A program made the position numbers and the translations under genes. Of a DNA stretch of 64,000 nt, positions 36,874 to 46,653 are shown piece by piece; the stretch's first letter is position 1, and every line of letters starts with the position of its first letter. The notes below the pieces were generated by a model. The model was not told where the DNA came from and made no database searches. It saw only the letters and a list, made by a program, of their open reading frames with translations. Origin of the DNA: Microcoleus vaginatus WJT46-NPBG5. Lineage in GTDB: Bacteria; Cyanobacteriota; Cyanobacteriia; Cyanobacteriales; Oscillatoriaceae. The stretch is from NCBI GenBank assembly GCA_019359355.1, contig JAHHHM010000010.1, positions 1-64,000 on the forward strand, read 5' to 3'.

Positions 36874-37731
36874 TTGACTTACGACAACACCTGTAAATAT
36901 CTGGCTGAAACATACCCAGCAGATTTCGTCCAGTGGCTACTCTCAGTCGAAACTAATGACATCCGAGTTCTCAAAACTGAACTGAGTGTAGAGCCGATTC
37001 GAGCCGATTCTCTCACCTTTCTTGAAATTACAGGCAAAATCCTACATTTAGAATTTCAAACGCAGGCAGCATCCAATCCCCCTCTCCCTTTCCGAATGCT
37101 CGATTACTATACGAGGTTGAAGCGACAATACGGCTATCAAATAGAACAAGTCATCATCTTTTTACAAGAAACAACCTCAGAACTTGTTTTTCAAAACCGT
37201 TTTGAAGATACAAATACCCTGCATAGCTATCGAGTGATTCGCTTGTGGGAACAAGATCCCGCTCCATTTCTGGCTAACCCTGCTTTATTGCCTTTCGCGA
37301 CATTAACTCGCACAGGCTCTCCTGCAGCCTTGCTAGAGCAAGTTGCCCAGCAAGTCGCTAGAATTGAAGACATCAGTGAACGGCGAAACATATTAAGTTG
37401 CGCGGATATTCTCGCCGGCTTACGATTTGAAAAAGACTTGATCCGTCAACTATTTAGAGAGGACATTATGAAGGAATCTGTCACCTATCAAGCTATCCTT
37501 CAAGAAGGAGTGCAACAAGGACTGAAACAAGGAGTGCAACAAGGACTGAAACAAGAAGCTTTCTCAATAATTCTACGCCAGCTTTCGCGCCGGCTGGGTG
37601 CGGTTGAGCCACAGATGCAAGAACGTATTCAACGCTTATCCATCCCTCAACTAGAGGAATTAGGTGAAGCGCTATTGGATTTCTCCGAGGCTACTGATTT
37701 AGTTGCTTGGTTAGAAGCGCAGCAGTCATAA
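36874..37731 (+). CDS. Rpn-family nuclease / DUF4351 protein
   Basis: The 285-residue protein has an N-terminal PD-(D/E)XK-like half of the RpnA/YhgA type (LEITGKILHLEFQTQA carries the E-x-Q catalytic core, and FRMLDYYTRLKRQYG follows). The C-terminal DUF4351 region is LRQLSRRLGAVEPQMQERIQ. A hinge with a 24-bp tandem duplication encodes GVQQGLKQ twice. These proteins promote recombination and belong to mobile-type families in cyanobacteria. The start is TTG at 36874, so the true N-terminus is uncertain. Confidence 0.85.
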   Translation: MTYDNTCKYLAETYPADFVQWLLSVETNDIRVLKTELSVEPIRADSLTFLEITGKILHLEFQTQAASNPPLPFRMLDYYTRLKRQYGYQIEQVIIFLQETTSELVFQNRFEDTNTLHSYRVIRLWEQDPAPFLANPALLPFATLTRTGSPAALLEQVAQQVARIEDISERRNILSCADILAGLRFEKDLIRQLFREDIMKESVTYQAILQEGVQQGLKQGVQQGLKQEAFSIILRQLSRRLGAVEPQMQERIQRLSIPQLEELGEALLDFSEATDLVAWLEAQQS

Positions 37732-37734
37732 CTT

Positions 37735-39660
37735 TTATGACTTTGCTTGAACTTCTTCCATAGCAGTTTCTAACACAGCAGCCGGGATCGGAATTTCTTC
37801 CACCGCCGGCAGCTTTTCCATCGTTAGACGAGAATTGTTCGCACCGGATAGTCGCCTCAAAAGTTTGGGCTTTGGATCGTGCAGCAGATAAATAATTCGA
37901 TCCCCAGGCTGCCAAGTTTCAGATGCCGGCACTACTTGCAAATGCGCTTCCCGTTCCCTTAATAAAGGCACCAATTCCCCCGAACGAATCAGCGCTTGGA
38001 GATGAGCTTCTTGAAAGGCAAAGCCAGGTTCTTTAAGAAGCGTTTCCCCTAACTTTACTTCCCCATCGCTGATATATTCGTTCCAAGTTTTACTCGGCAC
38101 ATCTGGCATAAATGGCTGATTAATTTTTGCTTTATTCGTGGGAGGGCTTGCTTGAGGATCACCAGGGAATATTGCCAAAACTCTGGGAGGTTGAAATTCT
38201 TCCGCAGCACGCTGAGCTAATACTAAATTCACCTCACCATTGCTCGTCATTGCTAAAAATGTTCCGATTGATGCCAGTCCCGCCTCTTCCAATACATTCG
38301 TATCAAGGGCACTGCTTAAAAAGATGGGAATATTTTCTTCTTCAGCCAGCTTACAAGCTTCCGGGTTGGTATCAATTATCACAACAGACTCACCCCGTTC
38401 TTGGAACAGACGCGCAATCAGCCGCGATAGAGGATTCGACCCCACAATTACCGCGCCGGTTGCTTTTGTAGAAGTAACACGCAGCAACTGAGCAACCCAA
38501 CGAGCGGTTAATCCTTGCACAAAAACCGTCAAGATAATTGTTAGAAAAACCAGGGCTTTAATTGAATCTCCCCCGTTAATTCCGCGCTGAGTTAGCAAAA
38601 TTGCAAAGAGAGAAGAGACTGAGGCGGAAACAATTCCTCTGGGGGCAATCCAACAGACAAATAGCTTTTGACGCCAATTTAGCCCACTGTTCCAAGTGCA
38701 AAGCCAGACATTAATCGGGCGCACAATAAACATTAGCGCTAAGACTGTGAAAAGGCTGCCCCATCCTAAAGCAATAATACTGGCGAGGGATAAATCTGCT
38801 GCCAGCAAAATAAATAGCACTGAAACGGCTAAAATCGTGAGCTGGCCTTTAAACCGGCGCAACAAACGTTCCTCTGGCAAAGACGCGGAACGCAAGACAA
38901 TACCGGCAACCACGGTTGCCATCAGTCCCGACTCATCGCGCACGCCTTGCGCCAGACAAAATATACCCCACAAGCCGGCTAAAACAACTAAGTTTTTCAA
39001 TTCCTCAGAGAGAAACTGAGCTTTTTTCAGGAAAAAGCCCATAACCCAACCACCTGCCGCACCGATCGCGCCGCCAATTCCCAAACGGAGCACCAAACCT
39101 GAAATCAGCCTCACAGGGTCAGCATCGCCATTTAAAATGATGTCGAGCACTAAAACCGCTAAAATTGCTCCCACCGGATCGATTAAGACGCCTTCGCCCT
39201 CTAGTAAGGCAGCAACCTGACGATCCACCTGTACCTGTTTCAGCAATGGGCCAACCACGGTCGGGCCGGTGACAACCACAAGGGAAGCGTAGAGAAAGGC
39301 AATGGGCCAAGGAAATTCACCCAGCCAATGCGCCGCCATGCCGCCGCCAATGAGCGTGATTAATGTGCCGATAGTCACTAAGTTCCGCAAGCTCGTTGAA
39401 ACTCTTCCGAGTTCTCGCAGTTCTAGATTCAGCCCTCCCTCAAATAAAATGAGTGCCACTGAGAGAGAGACGATCACCTCTAAACCCTCACCTAGAAGGT
39501 TGGGATGCAGCACCCCCAAGCCATCTGCGCCTAAAATAATGCCGAATAGCAGCAAGAAAACAATACTGGGGACTTTTAAATAGTCGCCCAGAACTTGAGC
39601 CGCTATTCCGCTGACGACAGTTAAAACTATCAGCAGGGTAATATCAAAAGGTGAGTCCAT
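37735..39660 (-). CDS. Cation:proton antiporter (CPA1/NhaP type) with RCK/TrkA domain
   Basis: The 641-residue protein starts with about twelve membrane segments of the Na+/H+ exchanger fold. They include SVALILFEGGLNLELRE and VTGPTVVGPLLKQ, and ALLEGEGVLIDPVGAILAVL carries the family's transport Asp. About residues 400-520 are a TrkA-N/RCK NAD-binding Rossmann fold (GAVIVGSNPLSRLIARLFQE, VVIIDTNPE), and about 540-610 are a TrkA-C-like domain. It exchanges Na+ or K+ for H+ at the plasma membrane. The RCK part suggests ligand or nucleotide gating. It ends 4 bases from the convergent Rpn gene. Confidence 0.93.
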   Translation of the reverse strand: MDSPFDITLLIVLTVVSGIAAQVLGDYLKVPSIVFLLLFGIILGADGLGVLHPNLLGEGLEVIVSLSVALILFEGGLNLELRELGRVSTSLRNLVTIGTLITLIGGGMAAHWLGEFPWPIAFLYASLVVVTGPTVVGPLLKQVQVDRQVAALLEGEGVLIDPVGAILAVLVLDIILNGDADPVRLISGLVLRLGIGGAIGAAGGWVMGFFLKKAQFLSEELKNLVVLAGLWGIFCLAQGVRDESGLMATVVAGIVLRSASLPEERLLRRFKGQLTILAVSVLFILLAADLSLASIIALGWGSLFTVLALMFIVRPINVWLCTWNSGLNWRQKLFVCWIAPRGIVSASVSSLFAILLTQRGINGGDSIKALVFLTIILTVFVQGLTARWVAQLLRVTSTKATGAVIVGSNPLSRLIARLFQERGESVVIIDTNPEACKLAEEENIPIFLSSALDTNVLEEAGLASIGTFLAMTSNGEVNLVLAQRAAEEFQPPRVLAIFPGDPQASPPTNKAKINQPFMPDVPSKTWNEYISDGEVKLGETLLKEPGFAFQEAHLQALIRSGELVPLLREREAHLQVVPASETWQPGDRIIYLLHDPKPKLLRRLSGANNSRLTMEKLPAVEEIPIPAAVLETAMEEVQAKS

Positions 39661-39986
39661 AGGCGTGATTCAGTGCAGACTATCCGCTTGGGGTTAAATG
39701 CCTCATTTTTCGGGTTGATCACGACTGAGTGGAGTTGGCATAAACACTGAAGCGGGGGAGTAAAGAGTTTCCCCAGAAGTTCGTCCAAAGTCAGGGGTTA
39801 ACCCAGGAAAAAAGATAATCTAAAAGTTGTTTTTGATTTCCTTGGAGCCTCAGATCCAAGTCAACCCAGAATAGCACAGCCGATAGAATCGTTTAATTAG
39901 GGTGTTCAACTCAAGGGTGCCGGCCAGAGACTGAAGGCTAATCACTCGGCTCTGTCCGGCAAAATCTAAAGATTGTTGCAGTCTCC
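39661..39986. other. Intergenic, no gene seen
   Basis: Region between mltA and the antiporter gene, both on the minus strand, with no ORF or clear hairpin. It may hold the antiporter promoter. Confidence 0.4.
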
Positions 39987-41153
39987 TTACTTGAGGAGCA
40001 GATAATAGAGATTTCCTCTGGTGCCGGTGACACCGGCACGTTCTCCAGCCATCTTACCGGCTCCCACAAAATAATCGGCGCGACCTGGCCCTTTTATGGC
40101 GCTACCGGCATCTTGGTCAAGCACAAAACGGCTAACCAGACGCTGTTCTATCTGACCGGCAGCATTATGGTAAGGCAGTTTTGTATGAACCAAAGCTAAC
40201 GCACCGGGCGGCATCAGGGATTTATCGGTGGCGATCGAGCGTTCCGCAGTCACCGGCACTTGCAAGCTTCCCGTCGGTCCTCCAGCCTTGGTTTCCGCAA
40301 AGAAGATAAAGCGATTATTTTGCGGCAGATAGTTATTCAATTCCCCCGGATTTCTGCGGAAAAAGTCGGTGAGAACCGGGATTGTCTGGCCGTCGAGCTT
40401 TAATTTACCATCGTTTGCTAGGAGCCGGCCAATGCTGGTATAGGGATAGTTGGTTGCGCCGCCATAGCCAACGCTCATCACACTGCCGTCAGTTAACTGC
40501 AATTGCGCCGATCCTTGGATATGAACCCAGAAGGCTTCTAGGCGATCACTCAGCCACACCAGTTCCATTCCCCGCAGTGGGCCATTCGCCGCTTGCAACC
40601 CATCATAACCTTCGAGTTGGGCACGAGTGGGATGGGGTTGAGACCAGTTGGCGAAGTTGGGGGGCCGGCGGTAGAGGGGGTAGCGATAAACTGAAGTGGG
40701 GACGCGGCTGGCGGCAAATTGGGGTGTGTAGTAGCCGGTGAAAAACACGGTTCCCCGATCATCGCTGCCGGTGGATTGGTAATACACAAATTCACGGCGA
40801 ACAGCGGCTTGCAGTTCTGCCGGCGAGTTTGATTTGATCACCAGTTGCCGGAACCGTTGGAGACTACGACGAACTCGATCAACGGTAATATCAGCCGCTG
40901 GATACTGCTGATAGGCTTTAGCGGCTGCCGGTGTTTCTAAATATCGCAGGCTGTTGTCAATCGCAGTTAGCAGTGCTTGCCGATCTCCAGGTTGGCCGGC
41001 TTTGTCCCACAATTGGTCATCTAAGCCCAAGACGTTGCTCGTATTCTGACGATCTGGAATGACCGGCTGCAATGGGACACTCGATAGCCCCCTCAATTGA
41101 AGCGTTGATAAGGCGACTCCCAAACTGAGTACCAAAGCCAATTTTTTAATCAT
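39987..41153 (-). CDS. mltA: Membrane-bound lytic murein transglycosylase A
   Basis: The 388-residue protein has an N-terminal hydrophobic segment (KKLALVLSLGVALSTLQL) but no lipobox, so it is likely periplasmic. The MltA domain motifs FTGYYTPQF, DRLEAFWVHIQGSAQL and SVGYGGATNYPYTSIGR are present. The 3D-domain catalytic Asp lies in DQDAGSAIKGPGRADYFVGA. It cleaves the MurNAc-GlcNAc bond with 1,6-anhydro product formation. Confidence 0.93.
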   Translation of the reverse strand: MIKKLALVLSLGVALSTLQLRGLSSVPLQPVIPDRQNTSNVLGLDDQLWDKAGQPGDRQALLTAIDNSLRYLETPAAAKAYQQYPAADITVDRVRRSLQRFRQLVIKSNSPAELQAAVRREFVYYQSTGSDDRGTVFFTGYYTPQFAASRVPTSVYRYPLYRRPPNFANWSQPHPTRAQLEGYDGLQAANGPLRGMELVWLSDRLEAFWVHIQGSAQLQLTDGSVMSVGYGGATNYPYTSIGRLLANDGKLKLDGQTIPVLTDFFRRNPGELNNYLPQNNRFIFFAETKAGGPTGSLQVPVTAERSIATDKSLMPPGALALVHTKLPYHNAAGQIEQRLVSRFVLDQDAGSAIKGPGRADYFVGAGKMAGERAGVTGTRGNLYYLLLK

Positions 41154-41524
41154 AAAGAAAAATCCGATAGAGTAGGAAACTCAGTCGCTAGGCTGCGCTG
41201 AGAGAAAAACACTGGCTGCCGGTTGTAACCGTCCTCACGCCAATGCCATCCTGATCACTTCGCTATGTAGTCTCAATAAACCGAAAACTTGATGAAGCAA
41301 TAAATCAATATTGGAGGCAAAAACAATCAGAACTGTGTCTAAATTCCGCATGGGAGTCTGAGAAGCAAGCTCAGCCCGTGGTGTAAACGATACGGCTTGA
41401 GCAACCAGGAGGATAAATGCTGAATGTAATGGTGCCGCCAATATTGGATAGACAAGTAACCACAGTGGTTTCTACCAGAGTGGGGAGGATCTGTTTGGCA
41501 CAGCCTAAATGAGAGCGAGGTGTG
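41154..41524. other. Intergenic; a short perfect palindrome only
   Basis: No supported gene. A 68-codon minus-strand frame (41235-41441) lacks protein character. AACCACAGTGGTT (41458-41470) is a 13-nt perfect dyad and could be an operator for the neighbouring genes. Confidence 0.35.
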
Positions 41525-41788
41525 TCAATCTTCTTCGGTGTATCTTTCTACACTCGATGTGTAAATCGGTTCTACCCGAAGCGCCAAAATTCTGGATGGG
41601 CGTGCGACCATATACTCGCCTTGAATATTTTTGATCGGTACGCTGATGAAGTCGTTGGAATTGGATTTGGGCACTAATTCGCCGCTGTACCACTTCTGAA
41701 ATTCTTGAATGGTCGGGAAACGAACTTCTTCCCGGTGTCCACCCTCCATCAAGATGTGGACGGCATATTCATTAGGGGTTCTGGGCAT
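41525..41788 (-). CDS. Conserved small cyanobacterial protein, 87 residues
   Basis: Recognised as a widespread cyanobacterial family of unknown role. It opens with PRTPNEYAVHILMEGGHREE, has aromatic FPTIQEFQKWYSGELVP and SNSNDFISVPIKNIQGEYMV, and ends with an acidic tail. The beta-rich pattern suggests a compact soluble protein. No catalytic motif is seen. Confidence 0.8.
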   Translation of the reverse strand: MPRTPNEYAVHILMEGGHREEVRFPTIQEFQKWYSGELVPKSNSNDFISVPIKNIQGEYMVARPSRILALRVEPIYTSSVERYTEED

Positions 41789-42452
41789 ACAGAATGGCTA
41801 TCCTAAACGCATCCCTCTCATTATGAGCAGGGCTATATAGAAAACAACGCAATTTTCTCAGAAAACTGCACCAAAAACTTTACCTAGGATAGCAGACTCA
41901 CAAAATTTTAGGTTTTAGAGAAAGAAGGCTGGGATTCGAGGATGAGGGGATTCGGAAAATATTTAGTTGTTATTAATATTTTAAACAGCAACACCCAAGG
42001 CTTGACTAACTGAGTGATTTCCTCTTATTTGGTGATCTTTTTTAGAGGTGTACTGATTTATCTTTTCACTGAGGTTGCTCAGGAATATCAGTGACATTGC
42101 TCTCTATCAACTAAGTGAGGAAGTATCAGCGTTCTGCTTGGGTGTTACTGTATTTAGACGAGACAGATTTAAGTGAAACAGCTCTTTTTACCTCTCAACT
42201 TAATGGGACTTGGCTGTTGTCTCTGCCAGGGAAGCTTGGTTGCTTCACTTATTAATATAGCACTGGATTTTGAAGGCAACCGTTCATGACAAAAAACTTT
42301 ACTTTTAGCAAAGTTTAGTTATTTTCTAACAGTGAAAAATGCCTGAAAGTCTCTTGGCTGAATAATTTCGTTAAAGTTAACAAATGTAAAATTATTAAGG
42401 CTCGGCTTGCTTAAATGTGTAGTTTAACCAGTTTGAGCAATTGTGCTTGGGA
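41789..42452. other. Intergenic, 660 bases, no gene seen
   Basis: A/T-rich and without protein-like frames on either strand. It separates the 87-residue gene from the 3' end of coaBC. No terminator with a clear stem was found. A small RNA or a remnant is possible but not supported. Confidence 0.4.
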
Positions 42453-43673
42453 TTAATTACCGGCTTCTTCTTGAAGAAAATCAAACAGATGATGGGCGAG
42501 TTGCAGCTTGCTACAGGGAGGAATTTCAACTTGCCGGCCTTCACTATTTAGAAAGATGGCTTGATTGGTGTTGCTGCCAAAACCGGCATCAGGAATATCA
42601 ATGGGATTAGCAACAATCGCATCTAATTTTTTTGTCTGCAATTTCTGCCACGCCGGCGTCAAAATATCGCCGGTTTGGGCAGCAAATCCGATCAAACGCT
42701 GATGAGGTTGTTTGAGTGTGCTTAATTGCGCCACAATATCAGGCACCGGCTCTAAAGGTAAAGATGCCGGCAGTGCGCGTTTCGGTAACTTTTGGGCGGT
42801 GTAATGCGCCGGCTTAACATCGGCTACCGCTGCTGCCATGATAATTAAATCGGCATCGGGAAAACATTCCAGCATTGCTTGCTGCATCTGTGCTGCGCTG
42901 CCGGCAGCAATGGTTCGCAATTGTTGCACAGACGCCAGCATTTTTGTCTCCATTGGTGCGTGAACCAGTGTTACCTTCGCACCCCGGTGGACGGCTGCCT
43001 GGGCTAAGGCTATGCCCATTTTACCCGTAGAAGGATTACCGATGAAGCGCACCGGATCTAAGTGTTCTCTTGTGCCACCGGCACTAATTAAAATCTGCTT
43101 GCCGGCTAAATCTCGGTTGCCGGCAGTATATAGCAGCGATTCAATTTGGGTCAAAATTTGGTCAGGTTCGGCCATGCGACCGGAACCCACCCGATCACAG
43201 GCTAAAATACCGGCATCAGGGCCGACACTATGATAGCGGGAATCGCTTTGAATCAGTTGCCAGTTTCGCCGCACCGGCACCTGTTCCCACATATCTGTAT
43301 TCATTGCCGGTGCTAACAAAATTGGACAGGTAGAAGCGAGTACGGTATTCGTCAGCAGGTTGTCTGCCATGCCGTAAGTTAATTTTGCCAGGGTATTCGC
43401 GGTAAGCGGCGCGATGACAAAAATTTCTGCCCATTCCCCCAACTCAATATGTAGCGGGCGTTTGTGGGTGGGTTGCCAGAAATTTGCATCGGTATAGGCA
43501 GGATGCCGGCACAGGGTTGCTACCGCTAGAGGTGTGATAAATTCTTGGGCACTATCGGTCATAATTGCCCGAACTTCAGCCCCAGCTTTTGCCAAGGTTG
43601 AAATCACATCACAAACTTTATAAGCGGCAATGCCGCCGGTGATACCAATTAAAACGCGTCTGCCACTCAACAT
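42453..43673 (-). CDS. coaBC: Bifunctional phosphopantothenoylcysteine decarboxylase / synthetase
   Basis: The 406-residue protein has a flavin-binding decarboxylase half (CoaC), with [39 protein letters not shown] and the PAMNTDMW motif. The CTP-dependent synthetase half (CoaB) is seen in [33 protein letters not shown] and [20 protein letters not shown]. It makes 4'-phosphopantetheine for coenzyme A. It follows the small DUF2555 gene on the same strand, with a hairpin between. Confidence 0.97.
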   Translation of the reverse strand: MLSGRRVLIGITGGIAAYKVCDVISTLAKAGAEVRAIMTDSAQEFITPLAVATLCRHPAYTDANFWQPTHKRPLHIELGEWAEIFVIAPLTANTLAKLTYGMADNLLTNTVLASTCPILLAPAMNTDMWEQVPVRRNWQLIQSDSRYHSVGPDAGILACDRVGSGRMAEPDQILTQIESLLYTAGNRDLAGKQILISAGGTREHLDPVRFIGNPSTGKMGIALAQAAVHRGAKVTLVHAPMETKMLASVQQLRTIAAGSAAQMQQAMLECFPDADLIIMAAAVADVKPAHYTAQKLPKRALPASLPLEPVPDIVAQLSTLKQPHQRLIGFAAQTGDILTPAWQKLQTKKLDAIVANPIDIPDAGFGSNTNQAIFLNSEGRQVEIPPCSKLQLAHHLFDFLQEEAGN

Positions 43674-43689
43674 AATTTAGAAAAAAGCA

Positions 43690-43717
43690 AGGGAGAGTTT
43701 TTGGTCTAATTCTCCCT
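43690..43717 (-). terminator. Rho-independent terminator between DUF2555 gene and coaBC
   Basis: On the minus strand AGGGAGA-N14-TCTCCCT is followed by TGCTTTTTTC. It lies between the 70-residue gene and coaBC and would limit read-through into coaBC. Confidence 0.65.
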
Positions 43718-43746
43718 CACTGCTGGAGTTCCTCTGTTACTTCCCG

Positions 43747-43959
43747 TCAAGCTTCATCATAAGCTTCCATATCCAGGAGGTAGATGTAAGGTTCAACGAG
43801 TTCTGGACGTTGAAATGCGATGGCACGCAAAAGATGCCAATCATTTAGCCCCTCAAAGGCATCCGTATACTCATCTTTCTCTAGCCGTACAGCCAGTTTC
43901 GCTACATCAGCCGGTGTCAGAGTAGCGATTTCTTGCTTGAAAATGCTCGAAGTTACCAT
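43747..43959 (-). CDS. Small conserved protein (resembles DUF2555)
   Basis: The 70-residue protein has a family-like sequence LTPADVAKLAVRLEKDEYTD and GLNDWHLLRAIAFQRPELVE, with a conserved acidic tail (LDMEAYDEA). It is soluble and helical, with no catalytic residues known. A strong ribosome site (GGAGGGG on the minus strand) lies about 5 bases before the ATG. Confidence 0.82.
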   Translation of the reverse strand: MVTSSIFKQEIATLTPADVAKLAVRLEKDEYTDAFEGLNDWHLLRAIAFQRPELVEPYIYLLDMEAYDEA

Positions 43960-44043
43960 TGATCCCCCCTCCTTTGGTTAGCATCTGCATTAACTTTTGA
44001 CTCAAGGAGTACAGATGCGACTCCGACATCTATCCTAAGCTTT

Positions 44044-44667
44044 TTAGCGGGTATTCGACACCGTTTCCACAATAAAACTTCGCATCAGAACAATGGCAGC
44101 CGGCACAATTTCATGCCCCATGTCGTATTCTTGATACTGCACCGGCAGTTTTAAGGCAATTAAAGTGTCTCGCGCTTGCTGGGCAGCTCGCAGAGGAACC
44201 ATGTAGTCTTGCCGGCCATGTACAATCAAAATCGGTGTGGAAATCTTGCCGGCTGGCTGAGGGTTTGGATGCAGATAGCCACTGAGGCAAATTAAACCCG
44301 CCAGGGGTAAAGTTAATCCCACATCCAGCGTCATTGCTGCACCTTGAGAAAATCCGCATAAAATTGTGCGCGAAAGGGGGACGCCGGTAGTGCTTTCTAG
44401 GGATTTTAACCAATCTGTTAATATTTGCCGGCTTTCTACTAATCCTTTGTAATCTTGTCGTTCCAGGTTATACCATGCTTTGCCGGTAGACATCCGAGGA
44501 TGACTAAAGGGGGCGTTTGGGCAAATAAACTCGAAATCCGGTAGATTCAACACCGGCACCACAGATGCCAAATCTTTAGCATTGGCACCCCAGCCATGCA
44601 GCACAACGACTAAGCCAACAGGGGGTTGACCGCTTGCCGGTGGTATGGTTATAACGTCTAGTGACAG
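44044..44667 (-). CDS. Alpha/beta hydrolase (phospholipase/carboxylesterase type), probable CUG start
   Basis: A carboxylesterase/phospholipase family serine hydrolase. The oxyanion region is VVLHGWGANAKDL, the nucleophile sits in CGFSQGAAMTLDVG (GFSQG), Asp in VHGRQDYMVPL and His in YDMGHEIVP. The usual methionine frame would start inside the first strand, at HGW. Upstream the frame is open to a TAA with no ATG, GTG or TTG except just before HGW. CTG at 44667-44665 lies 7 bases after a perfect AAGGAG (44680-44675) and gives SLDVITIPPASGQPPVGLVV, a typical N-terminus. It is about 207 residues. Confidence 0.85.
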   Translation of the reverse strand: MSLDVITIPPASGQPPVGLVVVLHGWGANAKDLASVVPVLNLPDFEFICPNAPFSHPRMSTGKAWYNLERQDYKGLVESRQILTDWLKSLESTTGVPLSRTILCGFSQGAAMTLDVGLTLPLAGLICLSGYLHPNPQPAGKISTPILIVHGRQDYMVPLRAAQQARDTLIALKLPVQYQEYDMGHEIVPAAIVLMRSFIVETVSNTR

Positions 44668-44811
44668 AGGATTGCTCCTTGAATACGACTGACTAGATCG
44701 ATTTTAGACCTCACGCTAAGCGCCGGCTTGCGTCTTAAGGAGGGGGTTAAGAGGGAGATATTGCACCCGATTGAGTTCTCCTCAGAAGACTTCAGCAATA
44801 AGCAGGGAATT

Positions 44812-44925
44812 TATAGCGGTTCTCAATACTATGAAACACGGTAAAGCCAAAAGGCATTGGGGGGGTTCCCCCCAAACCCCCCATTGGTGGACGGGTGCGT
44901 CCCCCAAACCCCCTCCACAAGGGTT
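44812..44925. repeat. Dispersed repeat, copy 1 (truncated relative of the MITE-like element at 51782)
   Basis: Starts TATAGCGGTTCTCAATAC and continues to AAGGCATTGGGGGG...CCCCCCAAACCCCCCATTGG and CGTCCCCCAAACCCCCTCC. It shares the left half of the 51782-51980 element. A matching right terminal repeat is not found before the solute-binding protein gene. The G-run/C-run arms make a strong hairpin. Confidence 0.8.
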
Positions 44926-44953
44926 CATCGATTTTATCCAAATCGCTAAATCT

Positions 44954-46243
44954 TTAATTCAAAATCAAATTTAAGCGCTTTTGAGCATCTTCTAAAGCTT
45001 CTTTGGGGACGCCACCTAATAACGTTGCTTCAATTGCCCTTCCCAAGCTATCAGATAATCGAGAGTAACCGGGAATGATAGGCCGTGAACGCGTCCATTC
45101 CATTTGCTCTAAAAATACTTTGAGCGTCGGTTGTTTGGCAATAAAATCTTGATACGTTTGGCTTTTCCGTGCTTTTAAGTTAATCGGTAAATAGCCAGTT
45201 CCTAAAGCCCATTGCGTTTGAAATTCTTCAGTTAAAACATACTCTAAAAATTCCCAAGCTGCTTGCTCTCGTGCCGGCAGTGTTTTCATCACAAATAAAT
45301 TTTCACCCCCCATAACGGCAGCCGGTTTCTCTAACACCGGCACCGGCATCACATCAAAATCAATCCCTGCCTGGGGCAAATAACCCAATGTCCAAGGGCC
45401 GGTTAATTGCATCGCCACCCTGCCGGCAATGAAATCATCTTGCTCATAACCTCTTTCTGGCGCGGAAAGCACAGCCGATCCTTCTTTTACCATATCTGAC
45501 CACAATTGTAAGGCGGAGATCGCCCCATTATTCACTAAATTGGGTTTGTCACCTTGCACCAATTCTCCGCCGGCACTATACATAAAAGGCAACCAGGTGA
45601 AAACTGTCCATTCACCTTTGCCTAGAGATAAAATTATCCCATGCTGATCGAGCCGGCCATCTCCATTTTTATCTTGCGTTAGTTTGCGTGCGGCTTGCCG
45701 AAATTCTTCCCAAGTTCGGGGTAATTGAGTAATGCCGGCTGCTTTAAATAAACTTGGCCGGTAAAATACTCCAATATTATTCGTTCCCATTGGGATTGAC
45801 CACGTATGACCATCCAGATTCATGCTTTCAAACATGACCGGATCAATGTCAGACTTTAGTGGCGATTTATTCAACCAATCTTCTACAGGTCGAATTGCTC
45901 CCAATTCTACCAACTGGCCGGTGAGCATGGGTGAAAACCACAGAATATCCGGCGGCGCATTACCGACTACAGCCGTGAGAATTTTCGCGAGTTGTTGATC
46001 GGCTTGCCCAACATAAAGCGATTCAACTTTAATATTAGGATGAGTTTTATTGAAATTATCTACCAACTTTTGAAATACATCCCGGTTGGGGGGCGGGTTA
46101 ATGCCATGCCACATCGTCAGATGAATGACTTGCTTTCCCTCCTCGCTGACAGACGAGTTTGGGAAGGTTTGACAACCACTTATAATCAGCAAATTGAGAC
46201 TGAGGAAAATTATGCAAAACCAACGCCACCACTGAGCACTCAT
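44954..46243 (-). CDS. ABC transporter solute-binding lipoprotein (family 1, sugar type)
   Basis: The 429-residue protein has a signal peptide with a lipobox (NLLIISGC, cysteine at about 24). Family features include IHLTMWHGINPPPNRDVFQK, LVDNFNKTHPNIKVESLYVG, the WxxPxG-type WSIPMGTNNIGVFYRPSLFK and AMQLTGPWTLGYLPQAG. It resembles UgpB/MalE-type binding proteins for glycerol-3-phosphate or sugars. No permease or ATPase genes are next to it, so its partners must be encoded elsewhere. Confidence 0.9.
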   Translation of the reverse strand: MSAQWWRWFCIIFLSLNLLIISGCQTFPNSSVSEEGKQVIHLTMWHGINPPPNRDVFQKLVDNFNKTHPNIKVESLYVGQADQQLAKILTAVVGNAPPDILWFSPMLTGQLVELGAIRPVEDWLNKSPLKSDIDPVMFESMNLDGHTWSIPMGTNNIGVFYRPSLFKAAGITQLPRTWEEFRQAARKLTQDKNGDGRLDQHGIILSLGKGEWTVFTWLPFMYSAGGELVQGDKPNLVNNGAISALQLWSDMVKEGSAVLSAPERGYEQDDFIAGRVAMQLTGPWTLGYLPQAGIDFDVMPVPVLEKPAAVMGGENLFVMKTLPAREQAAWEFLEYVLTEEFQTQWALGTGYLPINLKARKSQTYQDFIAKQPTLKVFLEQMEWTRSRPIIPGYSRLSDSLGRAIEATLLGGVPKEALEDAQKRLNLILN

Positions 46244-46528
46244 CGCGAAGTTAGATAAAATTTTATTCTCAAGCTTATTGTGCCAGAAAGAGGCCGATTA
46301 TGCGTAGAACGAGCATCACCTAACCCCTAAGCGCTTAAAACTAAACAGCCCAAGGAACGTGATAAAACTGAAGGAGTGCTTTATATTTGAAAATTCACCC
46401 TATCTCCCGTTGCGTAAATCTTTAGATTGAATAGGGCTGCAAAAATTGACACGAGAATCAGCATTCAGATCGAATTGACTGGTTCAATCCTTGGCTAAAT
46501 TTAGATATCCTTAATTCATCCCAAGTTA

Positions 46529-46544
46529 AGTACGGTTTCGTACT
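46529..46544. promoter_or_regulatory. Inverted-repeat operator candidate, AGTACG-N4-CGTACT
   Basis: AGTACGGTTTCGTACT forms a 6+4+6 dyad within TTAAGTACGG...CGTACTGAC. It lies about 110 bases upstream of the small ORF that precedes the PAS-Crp gene. An 18/20-identical copy lies at 49496-49514 downstream of the second Crp-family gene. Confidence 0.55.
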
Positions 46545-46653
46545 GACTAGAACTGCCGGCAAATACTAAACTGAATCTTAGTTTAGCAGTCAGGCGGAAT
46601 TTAGCAATGCTTTTGTATTGAAAAATATTCCTGATAAACATAATGACTCACAG

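Noticed and set aside
41235-41441. 68-residue minus-strand ORF
   Set aside because: No ribosome site and no similarity recognised; located in spacer DNA.
44771-44974. 67-residue plus-strand ORF
   Set aside because: It falls within the dispersed repeat (44812-44925) and reads PQTPHWWTGASPKPPPQ, a product of the G/C runs.
46618-46653. TTG start for the small ORF before the PAS-Crp gene
   Set aside because: It has no ribosome site and gives 12 polar residues before the first ATG; ATG 46654 is simpler, though not proven.
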